In this document: positions 50,830 to 60,543 of the stretch, piece after piece
Layout of the letters: the number at the start of each line of letters is the position of its first letter
How positions within the stretch are numbered: position 1 is the first letter of the stretch
From: Spirochaetales bacterium
Lineage (GTDB): Bacteria > Spirochaetota > Spirochaetia > SZUA-6 > DRHE01
DNA length: 60,645 nucleotides
Assembly: GCA_030604195.1 (NCBI GenBank)
Contig: JAUVWI010000015.1
Span: 1-60,645, forward strand
Reading direction: 5' to 3'
Made by a program: the position numbers and the translations under genes
The notes under the pieces: model-generated
Databases searched by the model: none
The model's input: the letters and a program-made list of their open reading frames with translations, nothing else
What the model was told of the DNA's origin: nothing

Positions 50830-52278
50830 ATGAAAAACCAGCCACTAACAAAATATGCATTCTTAATACCCGGGAGTTTCTTACTGGCGTTTACGGGTTT
50901 GAGGTATGCCTTTTTCGCAGCAGCATGGATACCAATGATCTTTTTTATCTACTATTTTAGAAAAGAAAATAGATGGTATGAATACATCGTAATTATAGTA
51001 CTATTATATATTCCGAAGTTCTTCACAATACACAATGCCTGGCATATGTCGATCTTCCTGGAATTGTTTGCTACACTTTTTGCAATAATCCCAATAATAA
51101 TAGCTCTTCTGGTAGATAAATACTTTCATAAGAAAACAAACTCTCCTGTTTCTACCCTTGTCTTTCCAGCAGCCTATGTTCTCTTTGATTTTCTCATAGG
51201 ACTTGCTCCATTCGGGACCTTTTCTTCAATTGCTATAACCCAATTTGCTTTCAAACCCCTCATTCAACTGGCCACTATAACTGGTTTTGAGGGGATTTCA
51301 TTTATGGTGATGTGGTTCTCAACCACCATAGCGACCCTGCGGGAGAGTGATTTTGATGTAAAAGAAGAGAAAAAATCAGTAACCATATTTGCGGCTGTTT
51401 TTTGCGGGATATTGCTGGCAGGAGGAATATATTATGCCCTGTCAATGCCTGAAAGCGAAACGGTAAAAGTTGCGGGCATCACTGTTGCGCACGAAACTGA
51501 TTATTGGAATATAATAGACATGGAAACTCCAAAAGAAGAGGCAAGAAAATACTCTGAAGAAATTCACAGACTTAATGATAACCTGTTTGCCAAGAGTGAG
51601 AAAGCGGCGAGATTTGGAGCAAAGATAATATTCTGGTCTGAAGCGAATAGTGTGATATACGAAGAAGAAAGGGAAGATTTTCTAAAAAAAGCACGGGATT
51701 TCGCTAAAAGAAACAGGGTGTATTTCGCGCCGGCATTCCTGGTCTTGAAATATGGTACTTTCTCAGCTGAAAACAAGATCATTATGATAAATCCTGAGGG
51801 AGAAATTGAATATGAGTATGAAAAGACCATCTCCTGGTATCCTACAGACTCTGATGGGATTATAAAAACGGTGGATACCCCTTATGGCAGAATAGCCAGT
51901 GTGATTTGTTTTGATGCGGATTTTCCCAGATTTGTGAGGCAAGCAGCCAGGAAAAAGACTGATATTTTAATCAATCCCAAATTTGATACCCGGCTCATCA
52001 GCCCGGGACATACATACTCTGGGCTATTCAGAGCAATTGAAGGTGGGTTCTCGATGGTGAGCCAGGTAAATAAAGGAGCTTCCATAGCTGTAGACTACAG
52101 GGGCAATACCCTTGCATACCAGGATTTTTTCACCACAAAAGATAGAACGATGGTCGCTGATTTTCCAACAAGGGGAAGGAAAACGTTATACACTGTTTTT
52201 GGAGACTGGTTCATTTACGTTAATGCATTATTCTTAATTTTACTGGCCATAAGAAGAGTAACCAGAAGGATAAAATAG
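50830..52278 (+). CDS. lnt: apolipoprotein N-acyltransferase
   Basis: A 482-residue membrane enzyme that adds the third acyl chain to lipoproteins. About six N-terminal hydrophobic segments (to residue 210) precede a nitrilase-like domain. There, the catalytic triad is glutamate in IIFWSEAN, lysine in SAENKIIMIN and cysteine in ASVICFDADFPRF. The usual WPE motif is WSE here. The ATG at 50830 has GGAAG 4 nt upstream; the ATG at 50818 adds four residues and has no ribosome site. It may be a second or divergent Lnt, since spirochaetes often have more than one. Confidence 0.85.
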   Translation: MKNQPLTKYAFLIPGSFLLAFTGLRYAFFAAAWIPMIFFIYYFRKENRWYEYIVIIVLLYIPKFFTIHNAWHMSIFLELFATLFAIIPIIIALLVDKYFHKKTNSPVSTLVFPAAYVLFDFLIGLAPFGTFSSIAITQFAFKPLIQLATITGFEGISFMVMWFSTTIATLRESDFDVKEEKKSVTIFAAVFCGILLAGGIYYALSMPESETVKVAGITVAHETDYWNIIDMETPKEEARKYSEEIHRLNDNLFAKSEKAARFGAKIIFWSEANSVIYEEEREDFLKKARDFAKRNRVYFAPAFLVLKYGTFSAENKIIMINPEGEIEYEYEKTISWYPTDSDGIIKTVDTPYGRIASVICFDADFPRFVRQAARKKTDILINPKFDTRLISPGHTYSGLFRAIEGGFSMVSQVNKGASIAVDYRGNTLAYQDFFTTKDRTMVADFPTRGRKTLYTVFGDWFIYVNALFLILLAIRRVTRRIK

Positions 52279-52456
52279 TGACAGGATAAGAGCGAATATT
52301 ATGCATGCCCTGTAAGGAATTCATGCAAGCCCTGATTCCCGATACTCCATTATCTGAAAGTAATTATGATAAACGCCAACTATATTGACGATTATCATGA
52401 ATAGTGCTATCATAAGTAGCGGTAATTGGATTATAGGTGCTTCTAAGGACAAACCT

Positions 52457-53626
52457 ATGTATATCAATAGAGTGCTGGATATCGGGAAACTACTTTCTGA
52501 ACGTTCACTATTTCTCCTCGGTCCAAGACAGACAGGAAAATCTTCGTATATACGGGAGCAGCTGAAACCTGCCCCTGCTCTTATTTACAACCTTCTGGAT
52601 AGAAATCTTTTCTTAAGGCTTCTATCGGATCCATCGATTCTGCGTCAGGAAATTGAAGCTAGAAAGCTTAAAGATTGTATTGTATGTATAGATGAGATCC
52701 AGAAGTGTCCGGAACTTCTTGATGAAGTACATCTGCTAATTGAAGAGAGAAATATCCGTTTTCTTTTAACCGGTTCCAGCGCACGAAAACTTAAAAAAGC
52801 CGGAACCAACCTGCTTGGAGGAAGGGGTCGTATACGAATATTGCACCCTTTCAGCTATTCTGAAATTAAAGATCAGGATTTTTCGCTTGAAAAAGCCATG
52901 TACAGAGGCATGATGCCTCCTCATTATCTCTCGTCTGATCCGGATGAGGACCTGGATGCGTATACGAATCTCTATTTAACAGAAGAAGTTTCAGCAGAAG
53001 GTTTGACAAGGAACCTGCCACGATTTGCCAGGTTTCTACAGGCTATGGCTACCGTTAATACACAGATAATCAATTATACCAATATCGGGAACGATACTCA
53101 GATGCCACGTCAAACAGTTCAACTATGGTTTCAAGTATTAAAAGACACTTTGCTTGGCTTTGAACTTGAACCATATACAGCAACAGTAAAACGTAAAGCA
53201 ATAGAAACCGCGAAGTTTTATTTCTTTGATATGGGAGTTGTCCGTTCATTAAGGCGACTGCCTGAGATTACCTCAGGATCTGCTGATTTTGGTGAGTTTT
53301 TTGAGCATTTTATCTGCCTTGAACTTAAAGCCTGGATTGATTATACAAGACCAAGAACACATTTTTGTTATTGGAGATCCACCTCCGGATTTGAAGTGGA
53401 TTGTATCCTTGATGGAAAAGTGGCCATTGAAATAAAATCATCCACATTAATAAGCACGAAACATGTAAAAGGGTTAAGGGCTTTGCGCGAAGAAGGCTTT
53501 ATCAAACGATCGATTGTCGTATGTAGAGAGCCGCGCCCCCGGTTGGTCAATGGAATTGAGATCCTTCCATGGCAGTATTTTCTTGATCTGCTCTGGAATG
53601 ACCAAATCCTTCTAAAAGAGTGCTAA
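52457..53626 (+). CDS. AAA-type ATPase with DUF4143 domain
   Basis: A 389-residue relative of the protein at 13505. Walker A is LLGPRQTGKSSYI (about 20-32), Walker B IVCIDEIQKCP, and sensor FLLTGSSARKLKK. The C-terminal part has FEVDCILDGKVAIEIKSST, with the Asp and ExK residues of a nuclease-like fold. The start MYINRVLDI at 52457 has AAGGA 7 nt upstream; an upstream ATG at 52385 is unsupported. It overlaps the end of a convergent broken relative. Function unknown; such genes are often horizontally spread. Confidence 0.83.
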   Translation: MYINRVLDIGKLLSERSLFLLGPRQTGKSSYIREQLKPAPALIYNLLDRNLFLRLLSDPSILRQEIEARKLKDCIVCIDEIQKCPELLDEVHLLIEERNIRFLLTGSSARKLKKAGTNLLGGRGRIRILHPFSYSEIKDQDFSLEKAMYRGMMPPHYLSSDPDEDLDAYTNLYLTEEVSAEGLTRNLPRFARFLQAMATVNTQIINYTNIGNDTQMPRQTVQLWFQVLKDTLLGFELEPYTATVKRKAIETAKFYFFDMGVVRSLRRLPEITSGSADFGEFFEHFICLELKAWIDYTRPRTHFCYWRSTSGFEVDCILDGKVAIEIKSSTLISTKHVKGLRALREEGFIKRSIVVCREPRPRLVNGIEILPWQYFLDLLWNDQILLKEC

Positions 53627-53960
53627 AATAGTAGAACCTTAGCTATACCCGGTGTTAATTCTTTAGCGGTAATTACCCGGCGTATGTTTCCCCTGTGATA
53701 TGCTTCTAAAGTGGTTATCAGCATCATGGCTTTAAGCTGATACAGATAATTATCTACTGTAGGCTGGCTAATACCTGTTTCTCTGGCAATTCTGTTTTTA
53801 TTCAGTAAATTGGATCATCTAAAGAAAGATAAACACCCTCAGATTTATCAATTATTTGTTTTAAAATAAAAGATTTACCTGCCTGCCTTGGACCAAGAAG
53901 AGCACAAGCGCGTTCCGTGTTTAAGCGGTCTAATAATAGCTTATTTATAAGGCGTTTCAT
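53623..53960 (-). pseudogene. broken DUF4143 ATPase
   Basis: The first 52 codons (MKRLINKLLLDRLNTERACA, Walker A LLGPRQAGKSFIL, then GVYLSLDDPIY) are followed by a frame change. Then comes NKNRIARETGISQPTVDNYL, YQLKAMMLITTLEAYHRG and a run to a stop at 53623. These are the start and middle of the DUF4143 ATPase family; roughly 150 residues between them and the whole nuclease-like end are gone. Its stop overlaps the stop of the intact convergent relative. Confidence 0.72.
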
Positions 53961-54080
53961 GTTAATGATTATAACGAAGTATAGTTTAAAAATCAAGCTT
54001 GATTATTAAACTTTAACAATAAGTGGAATGAGATGATGTTTTTAGACATGATTTTCCCCCTGATAGCCAACGGCTGATAA

Positions 54081-56321
54081 CTAAAAGTCAGCCTTAAATC
54101 GTTTTAAGCTGAGCGAGTTGGATACCACGGAAACCGAGCTGAATGACATGGCAGCCCCGGCAATAATCGGACTCAACAGGCCCAGGGCGGCAAAGGGAAT
54201 ACCTATGATATTGTAGATAAATGCCCAGAAGAGGTTCTGCCTGATCTTTGCCATTGTCTTTTTGGAGAGGGCTATGGCTATGGGAATTGTTCGCAGGTCG
54301 CTGTTCATCAGGGTTATGTCGGCTGATTCCATGGCGATATCAGTGCCGTTACCCATGGCCATACCTATATCGGCGGTAGCTAAAGCGGGGGCATCGTTTA
54401 TACCATCTCCCACCATGGCCACAACCATTCCTTGATCCTGTAAGGCTTTAATCTGCCTGGCTTTATTTTCCGGCAGTACCTCGGCAAGCACCTTTGTTAT
54501 ACCGACCTGGGCGGCAATAGCTGCTGCAGTTCTCCGGTTGTCACCGGTCATCAGGTAAACGGCCAGACCCATTTTCTTCAATCGGGAAACAGCCTCCCCC
54601 GAACCCTTTTTAACTATATCTGCAACTGCAACAATCCCTTCAATTTTCCCATCTCTGGCAACCATCATGGCTGTTTTGCCTTCCCCTTCAAGGCGGTTCA
54701 TAATATCATCCGCCTTGGTACCGGCTATACCCAGTTCCTTCATAAGAGGGCGGGTCCCCACGCAGATCTCACTGCCCCGAATTACAGCCTTCACTCCTTT
54801 ACCCGGCAGGGCTTCAAAGCCGGTCGGTTCGGTTAAAGAAGTACTCCTGTCCCGGGCCGCTCTATAGATCGCTGCCCCCAGGGGGTGTTCCGAACCCCTC
54901 TCTGCTGAGCCGGCCAGGTCAAGAAGTTCCAGTTCTGAACTCCCATTCAAGGGGATAATATCGGTAAGCGCCGGCTTGCCCTGGGTAATTGTTCCTGTTT
55001 TATCCAGCACAATGGCGGTAAGCTTATAGGCCCTTTCCAGGCTACGACCGCTGCGGATCAGGATGGAGTTTTCAGCGCCCTTGCCGGTTCCCACCATAAT
55101 TGCCGTAGGCGTTGCCAGCCCCAGGGCGCAGGGACAGGCAATTACCAGTACGGAAACAGCGCTTACCAGGCCCATGGCGCCGTTGCCAAAGGCTAACAGC
55201 CAGACCAGGAAGGTGAGTAGAGCAATACCTATAACCACCGGAGCAAAAATGCCGGCCACACGGTCGGCGAGATTTTGAATAGGCGCTTTTGAGGCCTGAG
55301 CATTCTCCACAACCCTTATAATCTGTGACAGAATAGTCTCCCGCCCCACTTTAAGGGCTTTAAAGGTAAAAGTGCCGTATCTGTTTATTGTAGCTCCAAT
55401 AACCGGGTCCCCCGTTTCTTTTTCTACAGGCAGGCTCTCACCGGTGAGCATGCTTTCATCAATACTTGAGTTTCCTGCGGTTATTTCTCCATCTACAGGC
55501 ACGCTTTCCCCGGGGCGCACAATTATGAGATCATTCACCTTCACCCTTTCAATTGGAATATCCTCTTCCCTGCCGGCAATAATAACCCGCGCTGTTTTTA
55601 CCCTTAGACCCATAAGACGCTTTATTGCTGCCGATGTTTTACCCTTGGCTACGGCTTCCAGTAATTTACCGAGCAGCACCAGGGTGATAATTATGGCTGA
55701 AGCTTCAAAATACAGGGAGGGACTTTCTCCGGCAGGCAGGGCTTTGAAAAAACCATTGTAGATGCTGAAAAAATAAGCGGCGCTGGTGCCCATAGCCACC
55801 AGCAGATCCATACCCGGACTGCCGGCCTTCAGGCTGTGAAAGGCATTCCTGTAAAAGCGGAAACCCATAATAAACTGCACCGGTGTTGCCAGGGCAAGCT
55901 GCAGGAGCGGGTTGTGCAGAAACATGAGGCTCGGAAGCTTGAGCATGTTTGCCGCCATGGCCAGCAGCAGGGGCAGGCTGAAGAGGGCGGAAAAAATAAC
56001 GCTGCTCCTTAATCTGTTGATCTCGCTGCGGCGAAGTTTATTTTCGCGCTCTTCATTAACCCGGTTACTGCTTTCTCCATCAGCTGCGCTCTCTTCAAGA
56101 GCGGCGCCGTAGCCCAGTTTTTCGATAACTTCAGTAAATTTATTCTCATCTGTTAATGATGGGTCATACTCAACTGTGGCCTTTTCAGCGGCCAGGTTCA
56201 CGGTAATTCCGGTTACTCCGGGAAGGGTTTGTATGCCTTTCTCTATGCTTACTGCACAGGAGGCGCAGGACATACCGGATATAATGATTGATGATTTTGT
56301 ATTCTGCATTGTTTGCAACAT
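54081..56321 (-). CDS. copA: copper-translocating P1B-type ATPase
   Basis: A 746-residue copper exporter with one N-terminal heavy-metal domain ([14 protein letters not shown], CxxC), eight expected membrane helices, actuator TGES ([12 protein letters not shown]) and the transport CPC motif in [11 protein letters not shown]. It also has the phosphorylation site [17 protein letters not shown] with the His-Pro pair, and [11 protein letters not shown]. Everything needed for activity is present. AAGGGG precedes the first ATG, and a promoter lies at 56343-56371. It sits back to back with the redox operon, which may link copper and thiol stress. Confidence 0.96.
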   Translation of the reverse strand: MLQTMQNTKSSIIISGMSCASCAVSIEKGIQTLPGVTGITVNLAAEKATVEYDPSLTDENKFTEVIEKLGYGAALEESAADGESSNRVNEERENKLRRSEINRLRSSVIFSALFSLPLLLAMAANMLKLPSLMFLHNPLLQLALATPVQFIMGFRFYRNAFHSLKAGSPGMDLLVAMGTSAAYFFSIYNGFFKALPAGESPSLYFEASAIIITLVLLGKLLEAVAKGKTSAAIKRLMGLRVKTARVIIAGREEDIPIERVKVNDLIIVRPGESVPVDGEITAGNSSIDESMLTGESLPVEKETGDPVIGATINRYGTFTFKALKVGRETILSQIIRVVENAQASKAPIQNLADRVAGIFAPVVIGIALLTFLVWLLAFGNGAMGLVSAVSVLVIACPCALGLATPTAIMVGTGKGAENSILIRSGRSLERAYKLTAIVLDKTGTITQGKPALTDIIPLNGSSELELLDLAGSAERGSEHPLGAAIYRAARDRSTSLTEPTGFEALPGKGVKAVIRGSEICVGTRPLMKELGIAGTKADDIMNRLEGEGKTAMMVARDGKIEGIVAVADIVKKGSGEAVSRLKKMGLAVYLMTGDNRRTAAAIAAQVGITKVLAEVLPENKARQIKALQDQGMVVAMVGDGINDAPALATADIGMAMGNGTDIAMESADITLMNSDLRTIPIAIALSKKTMAKIRQNLFWAFIYNIIGIPFAALGLLSPIIAGAAMSFSSVSVVSNSLSLKRFKADF

Positions 56322-56342
56322 AATGTGCCCCTTATACTATAA

Positions 56343-56371
56343 ATAATAATAAAGCTGATAATTATAGTCAA
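56343..56371 (-). promoter_or_regulatory. copA promoter
   Basis: On the minus strand there is TTGACT (56366-56371), a 17-nt spacer and TATTAT (56343-56348), ending 21 nt before the copA start. No CueR-type 19-nt spacing or clear CopY/CsoR box was recognised. Confidence 0.6.
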
Positions 56372-56493
56372 CAATAGACCTGAAAACTCTTAGGTGAATA
56401 ATTTATTGGGATCAGGCAGGGTGGCTTCGATTCTTCCATTTTTCTGCTTGCCATCACTTGCCACAAATATGGCTATTCTTTTAGAATAGGTGT

Positions 56494-56985
56494 ATGAAAA
56501 CAAGATACCTGTTGCTGCCGGCTCTCTTCATCCTGGCATCGCAGATTGCTCTTTCCCTGGAGGTTGGTGCCCCGGCGCCTCCCTTTGTTAACCCGGGCCT
56601 CAACAAACAATTTGTCTGGTCCAGGGACTATCTGGCCAGGGGCTGGGTAGTGGTAGATTTCTTTGCCACCGATTGCGAGGGCTGCAAGAAAGAGCTGCCC
56701 ATTCTGGAGCAGCTGCTAAGCGATTTTGCCGAAACCGGGCTTACCATATTTGTACTTGCCACCGATGCAGAAGGCGGCAGTGTGGTGGAGCCCTACTTCA
56801 GAAAAAACCCAACCAATTTAACAATCCTTGTGGATCGCTACCAGGTGGCGGCAAAGAAGTACCAGGTTAAAGAAATTCCCTCGCTATTTCTAGTTGATCC
56901 GCTGGGCAATATCGTTTTCAAAGAGGTGGGTTTTCAGCCGGATCTATACGAAAGGATCAGTGCGCTCCTTAGCCAGGGTCAGTAG
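56494..56985 (+). CDS. TlpA/ResA-like periplasmic thioredoxin
   Basis: A 163-residue thioredoxin-fold protein with a signal peptide (LLLPALFILASQIALS). The redox pair is Cys61 and Cys64 in TDCEGCKKELP, and the cis-proline loop is VKEIPSLFLVD. The usual WCxxC tryptophan is absent (FFATDCEGC). It is probably exported and reduces or oxidises thiols of the two proteins encoded next. It is first in a three-gene operon with 1-nt and 0-nt spacing. Confidence 0.87.
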   Translation: MKTRYLLLPALFILASQIALSLEVGAPAPPFVNPGLNKQFVWSRDYLARGWVVVDFFATDCEGCKKELPILEQLLSDFAETGLTIFVLATDAEGGSVVEPYFRKNPTNLTILVDRYQVAAKKYQVKEIPSLFLVDPLGNIVFKEVGFQPDLYERISALLSQGQ

Positions 56986-56986
56986 A

Positions 56987-57928
56987 GTGCGTTTATTGAT
57001 CCTCTTTTTCATGTCTGCCCTGATGCTCCATGGAACAGGGCAACAGGAGCGCCAGTTTACAATTTACTATACCTCCTCGCTAAATGGAAATCTTGACGGC
57101 TGCGTATGTAAAGGCGCTCCCAAAGCGGGACTGGTAAAAAGAGCATTCTACCTCAGGAAGGAAAGAGATGTTGATGCTTCGTTGCTGGTAGATGCCGGTG
57201 ATATTTTTGATGTTTATGAAGATAAACTCCTGGCCCGGGAAATACTGGAGGTATACCGGGAGCTGGATTATGACGCAGTAGCCGTTGGCGACCAGGAATT
57301 TTCCAATGGCATTGCCGCGCTGCTCGAGTTGCTCGCTCCGCTCGCTCCGCTCGAAAACGGCGAGGAATATCCTCTTTTCTGTCATAACCTGACCCTCTGT
57401 CCTGACCAGAACCGCTGCATCTTTTTCTCAAACGAACCGTTGATCATAGAAAAGAGCGGTCTCCATATTGGCCTCTTTGCCCTGTTGGATCCTGAAGTTT
57501 TCACTCTCTATCCGGAAGAGGTAAAAAAGCAGATCAAGATTGCTTCTCCTCAAGCTGTTGCGGAAAATATGCTCCGGAAGCTGGAGAATGTGGATCTGAC
57601 TGTTCTACTGTTTCACGGTTCCTATGAAAAAGCCGCAGAACTGGCTGAAAAGGTAGAGGGAATTGAGGTAATTGTTGTGGGTCACGAGCAGCGCCTGATT
57701 GGGGCGCATAAAGTTAATGATTCCATCCTGGTTTCTCCCGGCGAGGAGGGCAACCGCCTGGGCATACTGACCCTATCTTTGACCCCGAATGGCCCGAGGG
57801 GAGTGGCTAAATATGATAATCATTTCAGGCTCTTCAGATATGAAGGTGAAGATGATGCGGCGGTGCGCCGGAGAATAGAGAGGTATAAGCTGGAATTGAG
57901 AGAAAAACTGCAGAGCGGCGGTTTGTAA
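56987..57928 (+). CDS. 5'-nucleotidase/SoxB-like metallophosphatase-fold protein with CxC motif
   Basis: A 313-residue exported protein. The GTG at 56987, 1 nt after the previous stop, gives a signal peptide (RLLILFFMSALMLHG); an earlier frame start at 56894 lies inside the thioredoxin gene. SSLNGNLDGCVCKGAPKAGL carries Cys39 and Cys41 where ordinary 5'-nucleotidases have their DxH metal site. LVDAGDIFDV (Asp69, Asp72), VGDQEFSNG instead of GNHE, LLFHGSYEKA and VVGHEQRLIG make up the rest of the expected metal site. The usual ligands are thus partly replaced. A short 9-bp DNA repeat encodes APLAPLE. It may be a SoxB-like thiol-modifying enzyme or a non-catalytic member. Confidence 0.78.
   Translation: MRLLILFFMSALMLHGTGQQERQFTIYYTSSLNGNLDGCVCKGAPKAGLVKRAFYLRKERDVDASLLVDAGDIFDVYEDKLLAREILEVYRELDYDAVAVGDQEFSNGIAALLELLAPLAPLENGEEYPLFCHNLTLCPDQNRCIFFSNEPLIIEKSGLHIGLFALLDPEVFTLYPEEVKKQIKIASPQAVAENMLRKLENVDLTVLLFHGSYEKAAELAEKVEGIEVIVVGHEQRLIGAHKVNDSILVSPGEEGNRLGILTLSLTPNGPRGVAKYDNHFRLFRYEGEDDAAVRRRIERYKLELREKLQSGGL
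57331..57353. repeat. 9-bp tandem repeat inside a gene
   Basis: GCTCGCTCC occurs at 57331-57339 and 57340-57348, followed by GCTCG. It is in frame and codes for LAPLAPLE within the metallophosphatase-like gene. It resembles a small inserted repeat in a loop between domains. Confidence 0.4.
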
Positions 57929-59395
57929 ATGAAGTCTTTTTTTATCTCAGTTATGTTTCTAGTAAGCTATGCCGCTGCGGCAATCGTGGTAACCCCGAGT
58001 GAATGGGATTTCGGCACATTAGAGAGTGACAGCCCTTTGGTAAGCCAGGTTGTTCAAATATTGAACAATTCTGATAAGGAAATAACTATAACTCTGATCA
58101 GCACCTGCGGTTGTCTGGCTGTAGCTCCCGCCATGTTAAAGCTGCCGCCGGGTGAGAGTGGTGGTGTGACTCTGCTTTTTGATCCGGTTGATGAGAAAGG
58201 CCGGGTGGAGAAGGATATGATTATTCTCACCAATCAACCGGGTTTTGCTAAAGCTCTTTTCCTGGTGTACGGTGAAGTGGTGGAAGCGCGGGATGATGAA
58301 AAGAGTGGCGCAGAAGAGTCCCCGGCTGCTCTTGCCGCCGGCAGGGTTATTCAGCTTCAATATTATTATTCCCCTGGCTGCAAGAGCTGCCTGCGTTTTC
58401 TAAAACATTCCATTCCCGAAATGGAGAAAAAACTTAATCTGAAAATAGAGGTTACCCGGTTTGATATTCTAAAAGCGGAGGTCTATGAGGACTTTCACGC
58501 AAGATTGGCGGACCTTGGTGTTGAAGAAAAAGCTTTTCCCGCTCTTGTTATCGGTGGGGTTCTACTGCAGGGTGACCGGGAGATTGCAGCAAAGCTGGAG
58601 GGTGAACTGCTTGCTTCTGCTCAAGGGAAGGGGCAGGATCAGCCGGGTGTGGCAACCACAGAACCTGGTCATAGAGAGCTGATTGGAGCGGAATTGGCAG
58701 TACTGCCCATTCTCCTGGCAGGGCTGCTGGATGGTGTAAACCCCTGCGCTTTTACAACAATGATATTCCTGATTTCCTCACTGGCCCTGGCCGGCTGGAG
58801 TAGAAGGGAAACTCTCTATATCGGCATGTTTTTCACCACAGCGGTATTCCTGACTTATTACCTGATTGGTCTGGGCCTATTTCAGGGGTTACGGGCAGCC
58901 TCCGTTTTCCCCCTAATAGCGCTGATTATCAAGTGGGTTTTAATAGGCGCGCTGCTCTTTCTGTCAGGTCTTAGCCTCTATGATTATTTTATTGTACGCT
59001 CAGGTAGAAGCAGTGAAATGGTGCTGCAGCTGCCCCGGTTTTTTAAGCTGAAGATACATGAGACCATCAGGAAACGGGTGCGTACCACGGCGCTGATCGG
59101 CGGTTCTTTAATGCTGGGAGTATTGGTATCACTATTTGAGCTTGCCTGCACCGGACAGGTATACTTTCCGGTAATTGCCTATCTTGTACGTCTGGGAAAG
59201 GATCCGCGTGCCTATCTCTATCTGCTTCTCTATAACAGCGGTTTCATTGTACCATTGCTGCTGGTTTTTCTGCTTATCTATTTTGGTATAAGCTCAGGAG
59301 TTATAATTGCCTTCTTTCAGAGGAGCATAAAATTAGTGAAGCTGGGATTGGCTTTTCTCTTTTTAACTCTGGCTGTGATTACATTTCTGATATGA
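57929..59395 (+). CDS. DUF1573 - thioredoxin - CcdA/DsbD-like membrane fusion protein
   Basis: A 488-residue protein with three parts after a signal peptide. Residues about 20-118 are DUF1573, an Ig-like domain with STCGCL (Cys60, Cys62). Residues about 140-230 are a thioredoxin- or glutaredoxin-like domain with SPGCKSC (Cys151, Cys154) and cis-Pro in FPALVIGG. Residues about 255-488 are six or so membrane helices of CcdA/DsbD type, with the paired cysteines in DGVNPCAF (Cys273) and LACTGQVYFP. This is a complete route to carry electrons from cytoplasmic thioredoxin to periplasmic thiols. Its ATG directly follows the previous stop, so all three proteins are made together. Confidence 0.82.
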   Translation: MKSFFISVMFLVSYAAAAIVVTPSEWDFGTLESDSPLVSQVVQILNNSDKEITITLISTCGCLAVAPAMLKLPPGESGGVTLLFDPVDEKGRVEKDMIILTNQPGFAKALFLVYGEVVEARDDEKSGAEESPAALAAGRVIQLQYYYSPGCKSCLRFLKHSIPEMEKKLNLKIEVTRFDILKAEVYEDFHARLADLGVEEKAFPALVIGGVLLQGDREIAAKLEGELLASAQGKGQDQPGVATTEPGHRELIGAELAVLPILLAGLLDGVNPCAFTTMIFLISSLALAGWSRRETLYIGMFFTTAVFLTYYLIGLGLFQGLRAASVFPLIALIIKWVLIGALLFLSGLSLYDYFIVRSGRSSEMVLQLPRFFKLKIHETIRKRVRTTALIGGSLMLGVLVSLFELACTGQVYFPVIAYLVRLGKDPRAYLYLLLYNSGFIVPLLLVFLLIYFGISSGVIIAFFQRSIKLVKLGLAFLFLTLAVITFLI

Positions 59396-59446
59396 ACCAC
59401 CAATCTTGATCAACAGAGATGATAGCAGCAGGTGAAAGCGGTTAGT

Positions 59447-60511
59447 CTACTGTGACTCCTCAACAGGATAGCGATATACTTTTCCTTCCGGGCTTTTCAG
59501 CTTCAGCCAGCCATCCTGAGATCCCTCAACCGCACCACTATCAAGAACCACCTTGCCGCCGCCCCCGGGCAGGTCTACCGCATACATGGGGCGCAGCAAG
59601 CCGGAAAGATTGCTCAGCTTCCGGTAAAGCCTCAAGCCTTCAAGGATGGAGGTGCGGAAGTGGGACGTGCCTCGGGCCAGGTCTCCCTGGAAGAGGTAAT
59701 ATGGCTTTACTCCCAGCTTGACCAGTGAGCGGAAGAGTTGCTCCAGGATTTCAAAGCTGTCATTTATGCCTTTAAGCAGAACCGTCTGATTTAAGAGTGT
59801 TATATCTGAAGCAGCCAGTCTTCGAAGGGCTTCACCGCTCTCCGGGGTGATTTCACGGGGGTGGTTGAACTGGGTTACCAGCCACAAGGGGAGCAGGCCG
59901 CTCAGGGAGCTGACCAACCCTGATGTTATACGCTGCGGCAGCACCACCGGAATACGGCTGTGAATGCGTATTAATAGCTCCTCTCTGATGGTACGGAAAG
60001 CGCGTATGATATCTGTCAAACGATCATCCTCCAGTATCAGCGGATCGCCCCCGGAAAGGATGATTTCTTTGATTTCATTATGCTCTTTACAGTAAGCCAC
60101 AGCCATGTTGAGTTCACTGTTGCTGAGCCGTCCCTTTCCGGCGCTGCTGCGGCGAAAACAGTGGCGGCAGTACATGGCGCAATGGTCGGTTGTTAGCAGC
60201 AGGGCCCGGTCTCTATAGCGGTGGACCAGGCGGGCGCAAGCCAGATACTTCTTATCGCCAAGGGGGTCTTCAAGCTCATACTCTTTGAATTGACTCTCCA
60301 TGATGGTGGGAATGCACTGGCGCCGGAGGGGATCTACGGGATCATCTCTGCTGCATAAGGAAAGATAATAGGGTGTTACTGCAAAGGGCAGAGCCCCGGG
60401 CGGCGGATTATGCAGAAAGGAACTCTCCTCCTCTGAGAGCTTAAAATCGGGGGGGAGCTGCTTAATGGAGCTGATCCGCTCCTTCATTTCCTGATTACAT
60501 TCCTGATCCAT
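59447..60511 (-). CDS. KamA-family radical SAM protein (lysine 2,3-aminomutase/EpmB-like)
   Basis: A 354-residue radical SAM enzyme. The cluster motif is DHCAMYCRHCFRR (CxxxCxxC), followed by EIILSGGDPLIL (GGE-like), RIHSRIPVVLPQRIT and PYYLFQGDLARGTSHFRT. It starts near MDQECNQEMKERISSIKQL. It lacks some of the C-terminal extension of true lysine 2,3-aminomutase (about 416 residues) and is close in size to EpmB, which isomerises lysine for modification of elongation factor P. No EpmA or efp gene is next to it, so the choice between the two remains open. Confidence 0.88.
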   Translation of the reverse strand: MDQECNQEMKERISSIKQLPPDFKLSEEESSFLHNPPPGALPFAVTPYYLSLCSRDDPVDPLRRQCIPTIMESQFKEYELEDPLGDKKYLACARLVHRYRDRALLLTTDHCAMYCRHCFRRSSAGKGRLSNSELNMAVAYCKEHNEIKEIILSGGDPLILEDDRLTDIIRAFRTIREELLIRIHSRIPVVLPQRITSGLVSSLSGLLPLWLVTQFNHPREITPESGEALRRLAASDITLLNQTVLLKGINDSFEILEQLFRSLVKLGVKPYYLFQGDLARGTSHFRTSILEGLRLYRKLSNLSGLLRPMYAVDLPGGGGKVVLDSGAVEGSQDGWLKLKSPEGKVYRYPVEESQ

Positions 60512-60543
60512 GGCTTTTAACCTAAAATCCCGCTATATTATAA

